From Azolla caroliniana (Eukaryota > Polypodiophyta), in NCBI GenBank assembly GCA_043228905.1, contig JBHGNT010000014.1, positions 9,548,001-9,612,000 on the forward strand: DNA of 64,000 nucleotides. Direction: 5' to 3'. The number at the start of each line of letters is the position of its first letter. Position 1 is the stretch's first letter. The notes beneath the pieces are model-generated. The model was not told the origin of the DNA. It searched no databases and saw nothing but the letters and a program-made list of their open reading frames with translations. Shown here one piece after another: positions 52,623-63,706 of this stretch. Position numbers and translations under genes: made by a program.

Positions 52623-55577
52623 ATGATGAGCAGAGAGCCCGTCATATTCATCTCTGATGATGATGACGATGATGCTGATGATGATGATGCCGATGATAAT
52701 GAGGTGGTGTTAGAAGAAGAACTCAAAAAACAGCACTGCCATGTCTACATCAAGAATTTATTGAAGACACAGAAAAGAAAGAAATCTTTAGAAGAAGGCG
52801 ATGATGATGATGATGTGATTTGGATCGAAAACAGGGTAGAGGAATGTGGTTATAAAGGTGACGTGGTGCTAGAAAAGAAGAGGATCTCTAGTAGTGATGA
52901 GGATTGTTGTATTCTCAGTTGTGATCCTCACAACATCGTTCAGGTTTCACACCATGTGGACAATGAAGGAGAAGACATTGTGGTTGTTGGTGAACGTGGA
53001 CCTGTGAGTACTTTCTTCCTTTTACTTTATAGATGAATTTCTGCATGTATAAATACCTTGTTGTATAATATATATATATATATATGTATGCATATGTGGA
53101 TATTTGTATGTGTATTTAGTATATCTGTGTCAAGTGTTACTGTATGTAAACCATCTGTATGGCATGGATTCAAGGACTAAATTGAAAACACCTTGCGTTT
53201 TCATGAATACATGTCATTCTACTCTTACTCCATCTGTGCTTAACCGCTTTAAGTGAACCCTTATGAACGTGAAAATATATATTAAAAAATGGGTTTTATA
53301 AACTCCTTGCACTGGCAGTTGTTTATGTGCAATGGTTGAACTCACATTTAGGCCATATGTGTATATCCTACATCTAGTTGTTTTCTTGGGAAGTTTTTGG
53401 AATGTTTTTTTCAATTCATTTTCTGTACACAAAGTTGATTAAAGATGTAAAAGTATTTGGTATTTGTTTTTCCAGGTGGCCTGCAGAGATTATCCTCATG
53501 CTAGACATCTTTGTGTGAAGTTTCCTTTCAAGACCACTTCGCATGAGAAACATTGTGAACAGGTTAAATGATGTTCTCCTGCAAATGAAATGAAATGTTA
53601 TGCTAGCATCTTCAATATTGCAAAGGAACCTATGTCTTGAAGTCTGGTGAACTAAACTAAAGTCAAATTGTACTGAAACAAGGCAGCTTCATCAAAGTAC
53701 GATAGGGACCATGTGTACAAGTAATGCTGAGGATACAATGTATGCAATAAATATAGATGTAGGAGACATATAATGTCAATGGATGAATGCTCTCAAAAGA
53801 TGATGCCATACATCGCATGAAGTCCATAATGAATTTGCTTTGGCAATTGTGCTCAATCTCAGGCAACGATTTTATGTATCCTCTGATGCAGGTCACGTGA
53901 TCTGTGTAATAATCTGCGCATCCTCAAACATTTGGAGCAAGCCAAATGAACTGATCTGTGAAGAAAGATCCCTCGCTGAGGTGTTGTTTGTTGTTGCTCT
54001 GAGGTCTACTCATTAAGATAGACTCTCTAAATCTACAGATATCTTGTTGAAACGACCTTAAACATATCTGATCACCGAATCTTCTGAAATGGAAGAATAG
54101 TTCAAATACTGCGAGGCAGTGAAAGCATACTCAGATCTCATAGTAAACCATGCAGAAGCATATGAAGTGGTCTTCAGACTCTTATATCTCTATGGCACAG
54201 CTAACATATCTTCTGGTTGGGAGTTGCATATGAAGTGGTCTTCAGACTCTTAGATCCCTATGGCATAGCTAACATAACTATTCCGCTGATAGTTATCATA
54301 AGTTGTGATTTGTCACATATGATGAGGAGAGAAACAGTCGGGGAGGGCTAGACAGGGAGAGATATTAATGTCTTTTAAGAGGGCCAAACTTGCCTAGGAG
54401 ACTGAACCAGAGATTATATCTTTAAATGTTGTCCTGCCTTTGAGAATTGAATCGCAAAATAAATAGAACTGGACTGCCTAATGTACCGATTGTGGAATCT
54501 TGCTACCTAAGTAAACAAATGTGTTGACAACAAATGTGATGGGGTTATGGTCTAAATGGACGCGGCCTACATGCACAGTAAACTGATGTTTCCCTATCTA
54601 TTATAACCGCTTTTGAATGTTCTGGTTGAGACCCTACATGAGTAGCCCTTGATTGACTTGTTGCATGAGAAGAAGTGATGGAGCCAACAAAAATTATGGT
54701 GGCTCTTTGTTGATGAGTTGTGGTTGTATTGCTGTGCTCCAACTTCTCTCGATGTCTCTCAAATTCTAGCAAGAACATTCCCAAGCACCTCAGTTATCAT
54801 ATTCCTTTACCTTGCTTAGCGGGCAAAGAGTTTTTTGAAGAGGCAGTGGCATCTCCCCCGTATTTTATTAAAAATAGCCCAATAGCAAGCATAGTGTACC
54901 TCTGACTCCAACCCCTGATGGCATAAATGGTAGATCCATCCTGCTATAGATTTCTGTGCATATTGGCTTATTTCAATCTCCAATTGATGTGAAAAGACTT
55001 TAGTTACCCTATTATAATGCAGGGGCCCCTAGATAGATGTATATCTACATAGGAAGGTCTGCTGAGATATTCATCTTGCAACGCATGTAAAAATAGGGCC
55101 TTATAGTGGGCCATCTTGTCACCAAGAAACATTGTGGTATTGATCCATGTCCTTTCATTGTTCGATATGATAATATTAGTTTAGATCTTTCTATTCTTTC
55201 AACATTGATCATGTTCAAGCGTGGACAATCCAAGCTATATTGGAATGGGGGTAGTGCATTTGAGCATGATATAGTGTAAGGGCTCAATGTGAGTTAAGAT
55301 TCATGTTAGTTATAAGGTATGGTTGAATGCAATCAACAGGCACTCTCACATTGCATTGAATCGAACGTTCAAGGTTAATGTTTGCAATGATGCTCTGATT
55401 TGGACTTTATAGCATATTGCCATTTTATTCCAAGACTTTCCATTAAACCTTTTTTCCGTAATGACATTATTTAGTGTCACTTGAAAGCTCTAAGAGGTCT
55501 TCCACACCCAGCCTTTTGAACAATTTTCTATGTGAAACCACCCAACCGGATAAAAGAATTTTTCTCTTTTGATTCTC

Positions 55578-55617
<40 letters not shown>

Positions 55618-57442
55618 TCTTTATTTTTCAGTGTCATTGCTATGTATGTGATGTTCTTGCCCCTTGCTTGCTCTGGGGCCAAGGAAAACAAAAGACCGAC
55701 CATTGTCATGCCTTTGACAAAGATGAGAAATGGAAAATGATGCGAGATCGAGCTCGAACTCCTCCTGCAAAACTCGTGGGAAAACCTCGAGTAATACAAC
55801 CAGCACCATACATTCCATTTACAGGGGTAAATAACTCTGTTAGTTATAACTACCATAGTGCATATCATTCATCACTTGATCTATGGGCATCCAATGTGAA
55901 TGTTCCACCACCTACTCAAGTAAGGTCTCATATTCGAGTCACAACCACATCTCTATTATCAAATATACCACCTCGTCTGGTAGGCCCTTCTGCTGGTTCA
56001 AATTTCATAGAGGCACCTATCAACAAAATGCGATTCCATAGTAGTAGTAGACCTAACACTATTCTTTTAAATCGACCTTTGGGGATGGCACGTACTGTTC
56101 CAAGACATGTGGATCAATCTTCCAATGTTCGTTCTTGCACCAGAGCTAGAGGCACATCAAATCATGCAAAGAACAATGTATCTGTTGCAAGGCTAGAAAA
56201 ATTGAGAATGGTCTCAGAGACCTCGAATCACGAGGATTCAGGTGGTCTTCTTCCGCCTGCTGTATCCATCATCAATGATTTTTTGACTTTGGAAGCCCTT
56301 GTGGGTGATGGTGTGTTTGGACGAAGTGGGGATCAACGAGTCATAGCTCAAAGATCAAATATGAATAGCTCTGGTGGCATCCAAGTGGAGTTACGAAATT
56401 CAGGTTAGTTTTTAAATCTAAGGTTATTGACCTAGAGCCATATCCCACTAATTGGTGAAAAATACAAATTGTTTTAGATTCTAGACATAAATTTAGGATC
56501 CATTAATGTTTAATGGCATCATGGTAGAAAAATGTCATTATTTTAGATTAGACATAAAAGTAGATATCAAACAGAAAATTAGAGGTATCAAAATTTCCTG
56601 AAAAGAGGGGATTTTGTGATGGTCAACATGAAGATTTTGAGAAATGAGAAAACAAAGCTTAAAAGCATCGTGAAAGAAATTCTTGATACTCTGGAAATAT
56701 CTTCAGAAAGACTAAGATTTAATGGCACTATAGACGGAAACTTCTAAATGTTTTTAAAATGCATTAAAGTACGAAAAATGGGTGAGAAAAACAATGTATA
56801 TGGAGAAATATTAAAATTGAGCTATAAAATGTACTGGCATCAGGTTTGTATTGGTGGAAAGAATAATAAAGCATGAATTGACTTTTGAACTTGCTGGTTA
56901 GAGGGATTTACAGAGGTGACAGATTTAATAAAATATATTGAAGCTAAATGTCTAGTCATTTGTTTGGTATTTTTCTCCCCTATTTCTTTTTCATTTGTAC
57001 ACGAAGACATAACATGCTGAAGACATTCCAAACTTTGAATTGGATGTTTCTAAATCAAAGTTTCAGTTGCTAACATCCAATTTGTAGTTTTTGCTTATGT
57101 TGTGTCTTTTTTTGTTTATTTACAATAGGTGAGGTGGCCCCTTCCGATTCATTAAAAACATCGTCTTCTAGGTTGAATGAATTAGCAGCACAATCTATCC
57201 AAACTCTCGATCCCAGAGGAACCGATCAAGCAAACATGCATATTGGACACACTAACAACATCACCTCAGAGTCGACAGACTCCAATAGGGCTGAGGGAGA
57301 AGTTTCTCAAGTTAACAATAACACCAGTAGTCTGGGAATGTCTGAGTTGTTTGGTGTTGGGAGTGCCACTGATGTTTTAGATGATATTTTTGCCAATTTC
57401 GGGAATGAAGAATTTCCTTATCTCTGGGAAGATATGCCTTGA
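52623..57442 (+). CDS. RIN13: RPM1-interacting protein 13 (RIN13)-like gene, four exons
   Basis: Exons are 52623-53003, 53476-53562, 55632-56403 and 57129-57442 (about 517 residues). All introns are GT-AG and the reading frame is continuous. The N-terminus MMSREPVIFISDDDD is a hydrophobic-acidic SUMO-interaction-like motif followed by Asp repeats. The diagnostic Cys/His core spans exons 2-3: CRDYPHARHLCVKFPF, HEKHCEQ|CHCYVCDVLAPC, HCHAFDKDEKWKMMRDR. The remainder is Ser/Pro/Asn-rich and low complexity, ending GSATDVLDDIFANFGNEEF. In Arabidopsis RIN13 binds the NB-LRR receptor RPM1 and modulates resistance; that role is from the family. The exon 2/3 core is what identifies it. No break is seen, and this is the only host gene in the window. 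Confidence 0.8.
53563..55631 (+). other. Intron 2 of the RIN13-like gene
   Basis: A 2.07-kb intron without a recognisable gene. It holds a 68-bp-period tandem duplication (about 54158-54280; unit has ATGAAGTGGTCTTCAGACTC) and a GA run (about 55579-55611) 20 nt before the acceptor TTTTTCAG. Long open frames through the GA run are artefacts. Confidence 0.75.
56404..57128 (+). other. Intron 3 of the RIN13-like gene
   Basis: A 725-bp AT-rich intron, with GTTAGT donor and TTACAATAG acceptor. The codon split is G|GT. Nothing else is recognised. Confidence 0.8.
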
Positions 57443-58091
57443 TTCACATTGTGTTATATCTTTTGCCGACAGCTTAATGGAATGTCTACTCGCTTTTTCT
57501 GTCTTTTATTGGTTTGGTTGCCAGAAAACATATACATCTTTTACATATGTATATATATGTATGCACTGGATCATACATACCTATATATTTATATAAAATA
57601 TGCATTTATATGTAAATGCAAAAGTCATGCAGAACATCCCAACAGTTTTACAAAATGATGGATGAGTTATGTCTCATGATAAGGAAGGTTGTATAGGTAT
57701 TGGGCGCTAATGATGTGCCTAGAAACACTACTATGTACATAATTTCCACCAAGGTTTGAGGCCTATGCTCATGTCAATAGTCCCAAATAGGGAGGAAGTG
57801 TCATTAAAAAGACGGCTAGAAAGGATATAGAACTGTATTCTTAATTCCTTTAAATTTATAGTATTTTTTTCTAATTTCTTACTATTTAATGTAAGGAAAA
57901 TTCAATTGCCTCTTCTAATGGAAACATTCTATAGCATTAATACAAAATAGTTTTTTAAAGGACTACTAATTAGTTTCAAGAATCTGGATTGGAATGTGTT
58001 AATCTTTGAATGATTTCAATACGCTTGTTTAGTATAGCCCCATATCTACAACTTGTCCTATTCGACTCTCAAAAGTTGTGCTCATAGTACA
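57443..58091. other. 3' flank of the gene
   Basis: Contains the presumed 3' UTR with TATATATGTATG repeats (about 57545-57600). No clear AATAAA signal and no further gene are seen. Confidence 0.5.
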
Positions 58092-58316
58092 AACCATACG
58101 TACCATATATGCATTTGCATTCGAGTATGGTCCAATCATTCAAGTATGGTAAACACCCTTGAACTATGGTAAATACCATACTTTTTTTGTATTCATTATT
58201 TTTTATAACGTAAAACTGTTTTTTAAGGTAAGAAAATGTAAAAAAAAACCTAAGTATGTTTTCATAACATAAGCATTTGTTTGCAAACGTATGAAAAAGA
58301 ATATTTGCAAATGCAT
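58092..58316 (-). repeat. AT-rich dispersed repeat, copy 2 (MITE-like)
   Basis: This is the inverted counterpart of 52138-52362. Direct repeats of GCATTCGAGTATG lie at its two sides (about 58118 and 58313). The gene sits between the two copies. Confidence 0.72.
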
Positions 58317-58879
58317 TCGAGTATGTTGTGCTTGTACTTTTTCTTTGGTCTCATCCACCTCATCTCTTCTAAGCTTTCCATTCCCAAAATTTTCTAGAAT
58401 TGTTGGCTAAAATTTGGCTTTGTGTAGTTGCTCATGTCTCGTTTTGTTTCATTATAGTTATGAAAAACCATTTCAATTGGATCATTTATGTCAGAATACC
58501 AATGAGTTTGGAATTTTTTCTCAAGTATATGGTTTATTGGCATGTTCCTTGCATGATTACATTCTAAGAGAAGCCAAATTCTTATGTGATTGTTAGGATG
58601 TTAGTTACAATTAAGATGTTGTTTAAATGGCCTGAAGTTTTGCAATCACTTGCATAAATCTTCTTCTTCTTAATGATAGATATTTTGTTATGGACACTAG
58701 TATATTTGTTAATACCGAGTTTGAAAGAAAATTGTAAATCTATTCATTTTTTTAGGTTTCACACACCGTCATATGTTGGGAAAGGTATTTAAAGCAAGAA
58801 ACATTGAAACTCCTATTTAAACAATAAACAAAAATTAAAACAACCCGCAACATAAATTCCAAAAGAAAACTTAATCTAT
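58317..58879. other. Intergenic, AT-rich
   Basis: No gene is supported. It ends with CTAT, the target site of element L. Confidence 0.6.
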
Positions 58880-59122
58880 TGTGAAATGCTCTCAAGAATA
58901 GCCCTCCTTTCATTATGTCTCAAGTTACACTTTATAGACTCTCTCTTAGCGTGGAGGGTGTTCTCCCGCTCCAATTAGCTCTACTAATTATGGGGCTTGG
59001 TGGGGGCCTAGTTTGGGTGTGGTGCATGAGGCTTGGTAGGGGCCTAATTTGGGTGTGGTCTATGTGTGGTGCATGGGGCTTGGTAGGGGCCTAATCTAGG
59101 TGTGGTCCATGTGACCACCACA
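58880..59122 (-). repeat. Element L, 3' LTR (left)
   Basis: Plus-strand ends are TGTGAAATG and CCACCACA. It holds three tandem copies of a GGCTTGGTAGGGGCCTAAT-type unit. The adjoining ATTCCCCCTTGTAAAAAA (59123-59140) is, on the minus strand, the purine tract ending AAGGGGGAAT. Confidence 0.96.
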
Positions 59123-59145
59123 ATTCCCCCTTGTAAAAAAAAAAA

Positions 59146-61848
59146 TTACTGTGCAGTCGAAGCGCGACGAGGCGTGGACGACGGTTCCAGACGGGGGGAT
59201 GACACGGGCGTGGGCGTAGGCATGAGTGTGGGCGGGGGCGGTGGTAGTTGATGGAAGGGCTTCATGCGAGACTGGTGAGCAAAGGTAGAGCGGTTGTTGG
59301 AGGCGCGGCGGAGCAGGTATGTAGTGTCGCGTATCTGCTTTTGAACTTCGAAGGGACCGATCCATCGGTGCATGAGCGATTCGCTGAGACCGCGACGACA
59401 GATGGGGAAGTAGACGAGGACTTTGTCACCGACGTGGTATTGATGGTCGACACGGCCTATATCGTGTTGTCGTTTTTTTCGTAGTTGTGCCTGGTGCAGG
59501 TTGCTCGTGATGGCTTTGCGGAGGAGGGGCTGGAGTTGTTGTAGGTGGGACCACCAAGACACTGCGTCAGCGTGGAGTCGTGTGGTTGGTTGCGGGACTG
59601 CCACTTCTGGGGGTAAGCGCGGGTCCCTTCCGTAAAGGGCCCGAAATGGGCTAATGCGGGTAGAGGCTTGCACAGTTGTGTTGTAGGCATGCGTAACGAA
59701 GGGCAAGATTCGGTCCCAGGTTGAGTGCAGCGGATCGATGTAGGCTAAGATTTGTTGTTTTAAGGTTCGATTGAGGCGCTCCGTCAACCCATTCGTTTGC
59801 GGATGGTAGGGTGACGTGAATAACTGTTGGATTCCTAGTTGTGTTGAAACGAGGCGTAGGAGCTCACCGTTGAACTGGGGTCCTCGATCGGACAAGATTT
59901 GGAGTGGGCAACCGTGGGGGAAGATGATTTTCTCCAATAGTTTGGAGGCGATGGTCATAGCCTTTGCATCTGGGATAGCGGCCGTCTCAGCCCAACGCGT
60001 CAAGTACTCGGTGATGACGAGGATGAATTTGTTCCCTCCTTATGACTCGGGAAAGGGGCCCATAATGTCCCATCCGACGATTTCAAATGGAGCTTGAACT
60101 TGTATCGGATGTAAGAGGCCTTGAGCCACTTGAGGTGATTTGATGGCCTGACATAAGTTGCATGCTTTGATGTAGGAGGCGACCTCGTGGCGTAGCCCAG
60201 GCCAATAGAATTTGCGACGAATTTTGTCGAGCACCTTATGAAAACCCAAGTGGCCGGACAACGGGTGATCGTGGAAGAAACGAAGGTAAGACTGGCGTAG
60301 TTGCTCAGGCACGTAGACTCGGGGTTCTTTGCCTACTTGACAAAAAAGTAGGACATTATCCTGGATCATGAATTGCTTGGTGAGGGATGATGTCGGTTCA
60401 GCTCGTAGGCGGTGGCAGATATCTTGGATTTGTTTGTTGTGTTGTTGCATGTTGGCCATTTGGGACGAGGATATGGGGAAATCGATTGTGTTGGAGGTGA
60501 TCTGGTTCGCCTGAAAGGATATGCGGGATAATCCATCGGCGACGATGTTTTGTGGACCATGGCGATAGCGCAGAGTGAATTTGTAATCCTGTAGCGCCAA
60601 AACCCAACGAAGTAAGCGGCCGGGTGGATGAGCCTTCTTTATGAGGGAGAGCAGTGGCTGATGGTCGGTTTCGACTGATGTATTTGATCCGTGAAGGTAT
60701 GGGTGGAAACGATGGAATGCCCAAACGATGGCGAGGAACTCTTTTTCAGTTGTCGAGTAATTTTGTTCGGCTTTGGTAAGTGACCGACTGATGTAGGCAA
60801 TCGGGCGGAGTTGGTCGTTGTCGTCGGATTGGAGCAGGACTGCACCAAGGCCGACATTGGAGGCATCCGTCTGCAGATGGAAAGGCTTCGTGAAATCAGG
60901 GTGGGCCAGGAGGTCAGAGGCTTGGAGTGTTCTCTTGAGCTGCAGGAAGCTGGATTCGCAGGCTTCGGTCCACAGGAAGGGTGCGTCTTTTTGTAGGAGC
61001 GCGCGCAGTGGGGCTGACAGGTCGGCTAGCCGTGGGATGAAACGAAGAGAGAACGTGAGGAGGCCGAGGAAGCGTTGAAGCTGCTTGACTGTGGTGGGGC
61101 GTGGGAATTTTTGGACTGCTTCTGTCTTCTCCGGGTCCATTTGTATTCCGTCAGAGGAGATGACGTACCCAAGGAAGCGGAGGCACGTACTACCCCATCG
61201 ACACTTCTTCCATTGCAGCTGCAATCGATAGCGTTGAACACAAGTTAGGACCTCCCGAAGGACTTGAAGGTGTTCTGCCCAAGTGCTTGTATGTACCAGA
61301 ATATCGTCTAGATAGACGATGACGACACGACGGGTGATGAGATCATCGAAGATGGCATTAGCCATTCGCTGGAATGTGCTCCCCGCATCAGATAGGCCAA
61401 AGGGCATCCGTGTGAACTGAAAAATGCCTTTCCTAGTGCGGAATGCAGTTTTGTGGGCATCGTGAGGATTCATCGGGATCTGCCAATATCCCGAGGCTAG
61501 ATCGAGGGAGGTGAAGTACTTTGATTTGCCAAGCTGGTCGAGGAGGTCATCGATACGAGGGAGAGGGTATCGGTCATGGGTGGTGACATGGTTCAGTTGT
61601 CGGAAGTTGACACAAAAGCGGTAAGAACCATCCCCTTTCTTTACCATGTGTGGCTCCGAGATCCACTCGCGCTTGGAAGGTGTGATAATCCCTTGTTGGA
61701 GCATAGTTTTGACGGCGTTGTCGATGCGCTCATGGTCGAGAGGCGAGCGACGTCGGGGAGCTGCGTTGATGGGGCGAGCGTTGCCTGTAGGAATCGTGTG
61801 GTGAATCGGAAAACGGACCGAGGGAGGTTTTACAGGTGGTGTAGACAA
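59146..61848 (-). pseudogene. pol: Element L Pol: RT, RNase H, integrase
   Basis: One frame runs from 61848 (minus) to 59146 with a single TAA at about 60042-60040 between PFPES and GGNKFILVIT. RT has KKGDGSYRFCVNFRQLN, FTRMPFGLSDAGSTFQRM and YLDD (61314-61303). RNase H has LQTDASNVGLGAVLLQ and TEKEFLAIVWAFHRF. The integrase finger is HDHPLSGHLGFHK...CNLC. Core residues are D in GWDIMGPF, D in SDRGPQF and E in TNGLTERLNR. The tail is Pro-rich (QLPPPPPTLMP) and has no chromodomain. CAA-to-TAA is the simplest origin of the stop. Confidence 0.92.
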
Positions 61849-62437
61849 CGAGGGAAAGGTGGCGAGGAGCCGTCTGAGGGAAAGGTGGCGAGGAGCCGTC
61901 CGCCGGTGATATCAGGTACTGTGTGTTGCTGATGTGGGTGGTATCCCGCGGAGTAGTGAAGAGCGCGATCGGAATGTGATTTGGGAGGATGAGCTGTTGT
62001 GCGGAGAAATCGAGACAGGCTCGACTATGGAGGAACCAATCACATCCCAAGGTGATTGGGAACAACTGGCGCGGGAGGACGTAGAAACGATGGTGGATCT
62101 GGGCGGAACTAATGGTGAGCATGCACCTGACTTGCGTATGTGAGTGGTACACCCGTTGTTGGTCGCCGAAGAGGATTTTAATGGGCGGTGCGTGGCTCGT
62201 GGGAAGTTGTAATTGGGTGACTAAATCTGCGTTGATGGAAGAGATGCTGCTGCCGGAGTCGAGGAGAACTTCTTGGGTCGTGTGCTGGAGGCGGGCGATT
62301 GTGGTACAAACGGGCGAAGTTGATGAAGTGGAGGCGTGGACGTGCGGGGGCGGCTCGATCGTGGGAGAAACGGGAGAAGTTGAGGACGTGGAGACGTGGA
62401 CGTGCGGGGGCGGCTCTCCCTGCGGCACCCCGCGCAT
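61730..62437 (-). CDS. Element L protease
   Basis: This separate frame starts at ATG 62437, which overlaps the gag stop (TAATG). Ser/Pro-rich repeats PPPHVHVSTSSTSPV and PPPHVHASTSSTSPV come first. An aspartic protease follows, with catalytic LLDSGSSISSINADLV (near 62255) and PITLGCDWFL. The end is altered by a 26-bp tandem duplication (61850-61901) that changes the phase into Pol. The protease would process Gag-Pol. Confidence 0.85.
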   Translation of the reverse strand: MRGVPQGEPPPHVHVSTSSTSPVSPTIEPPPHVHASTSSTSPVCTTIARLQHTTQEVLLDSGSSISSINADLVTQLQLPTSHAPPIKILFGDQQRVYHSHTQVRCMLTISSAQIHHRFYVLPRQLFPITLGCDWFLHSRACLDFSAQQLILPNHIPIALFTTPRDTTHISNTQYLISPADGSSPPFPQTAPRHLSLVVYTTCKTSLGPFSDSPHDSYRQRSPHQRSSPTSLASRP

Positions 62438-63387
62438 TAGTTTTCCGGGAGCTCAGAGAGGGAGGCAGCGTCAGCTAATTGGACGTTCTGCTTCTGTTGG
62501 TGATTCTGCCACTTTCGGCAGTGACGCCGAATGTGGCCATAGTTGTTGCAGTAGAAACATTTGGGGCGTCCCTGGCTGTCTCGTTCGGGCAATGCACGCT
62601 TGGCACGTAATTGCGCGTTCTGGATGTCGATGTCCATGGGAGTGACGGCTGGTATAGTGTTTGTATGATCATGACTGAGATTACCTGGTGTGTGCATGTC
62701 GTGCGCGTCTGCAGCTTCGATGCGTTGGGCAGTGAGGATGGCTTCGTGTAGTGTCGTCGGGCCTTGATCGCGTACACGGCGGCGGAGGTCATGTCGTATA
62801 CGCGGCCAGAAAAAAAACAACTTCATGTCCTCCGACATGTTGGCGTCAGCCCGGCGTAGGATCTGCACAAAACGAACCGCGAACTGGGTGATGAGTTCGC
62901 GTGGTTGTTGGGTAATTGACTCAAGTTGTTTTAGGGCCGTCTGGCGGGAGTCTTGATGAGCAAAATTCCGAATCATGGCTGCCCGTAACAGATCCCAGTC
63001 GTTGCGTGTCTCTTCGGGTTGTTGTACAAGCCATGTTGCCGCGATATTCTCGAGGAGTGTCTTCATCTCCATTGCCTTCCGAGGGTGTGGCCACTAGTGG
63101 TAACTGGCCACCATTTCGAAATGATCCAGCCAAGAGAGGACGTCTTTCGATGGTAGGCCGGAGAACGGTTTTGGGCGAACTCGAGAGTCCGGGAGATTTT
63201 GTTGTGGCTCGGATCGTGCTGAAAGAAAGGACAACATGGCTTGGTTAGTATGGTTAACTTGTAAAATGATGTTGGACAGAGCTTGAACCAGTTGGTCGAT
63301 TGGCGATGTGGGCTGGTGTCCTTGATTGTGTTGTAGGAATTCCGGATTCATCGAGTTTGCGTTGCCGTCGTTGTTGTCGTGTTGCAT
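62437..63387 (-). pseudogene. gag: Element L Gag
   Basis: ATG at 63387 (MQHDNNDGNANSMNPEFL) is about 75 bp inside the LTR. The capsid region has KPFSGLPSKDVLSWLDHFEM, then TAG at 63096-63094 after ASYH, then AATWLVQQPEETRNDW, DSRQTALKQLESITQQPREL and MSEDMKLFFFWPRI. The CCHC knuckle is CFYCNNYGHIRRHC (about 62560-62520). It ends ELPEN TAA at 62439-62437. One substitution (CAG to TAG) is the simplest explanation of the internal stop. Confidence 0.9.
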
Positions 63388-63430
63388 CGTGGCAGGCGTT
63401 GTTGGGGTCGTGAGTTGGGGTGGCTTGGCC

Positions 63431-63463
63431 CGTCTTCTCCACCAAGATGTGAAATGCTCAAGA
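63431..63463 (-). other. Element L primer-site region and partial LTR-end duplication
   Basis: 63448-63463 repeats the outer 16 bases of the LTR (TGTGAAATGCTCAAGA). Beyond it the minus strand reads TGGTGGAGAAGACG (63444-63431), a TGG-starting candidate primer site. The matching tRNA is not identified. Confidence 0.55.
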
Positions 63464-63706
63464 TGTGAAATGCTCTCAAGAATAGCCCTCCTTTCATTAT
63501 GTCTCAAGTTACACTTTATAGACTCTCTCTTAGCGTGGAGGGTGTTCTCCCGCTCCAATTAGCTCTACTAATTATGGGGCTTGGTGGGGGCCTAGTTTGG
63601 GTGTGGTGCATGAGGCTTGGTAGGGGCCTAATTTGGGTGTGGTCTATGTGTGGTGCATGGGGCTTGGTAGGGGCCTAATCTAGGTGTGGTCCATGTGACC
63701 ACCACA
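63464..63706 (-). repeat. Element L, 5' LTR (right)
   Basis: No difference from 58880-59122 is seen by eye over 243 bp. It is followed by the CTAT duplication. Confidence 0.96.

Larger units (their letters stand above)
58880..63706 (-). mobile_element. Element L, young full-length Ty3 retrotransposon
   Basis: Two 243-bp LTRs that look identical by eye flank gag, protease and RT-RNase H-integrase on the minus strand. CTAT flanks the element (58876-58879 and 63707-63710). Pol lacks a chromodomain. Two nonsense codons (63096-63094, and about 60042-60040) and a 26-bp duplication at the protease-RT junction break the coding. It is the most recent insertion in the window by LTR identity. Confidence 0.95.

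Noticed and set aside
55569-55631. Open frame through the GA microsatellite giving an Arg-Glu repeat before exon 3
   Set aside because: The frame starts inside intron 2. A good TTTTTCAG acceptor at 55631 and continuity with exon 2 (HCEQ-CHCYVCD) show that the repeat is intronic.
58414-58596. Short open frame downstream of the host gene
   Set aside because: 60 codons in AT-rich intergenic DNA, with no motif, no splice context and no relative in the window.
59248-59484. Plus-strand open frames over element L
   Set aside because: They are antisense shadows of the integrase C-terminus and carry no recognisable domain.
62437-62446. GGAAAAC as a -1 slippery heptamer at the element L gag end
   Set aside because: The first three bases are not identical, so double-codon slippage pairs poorly. 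The TAATG overlap is the better candidate.
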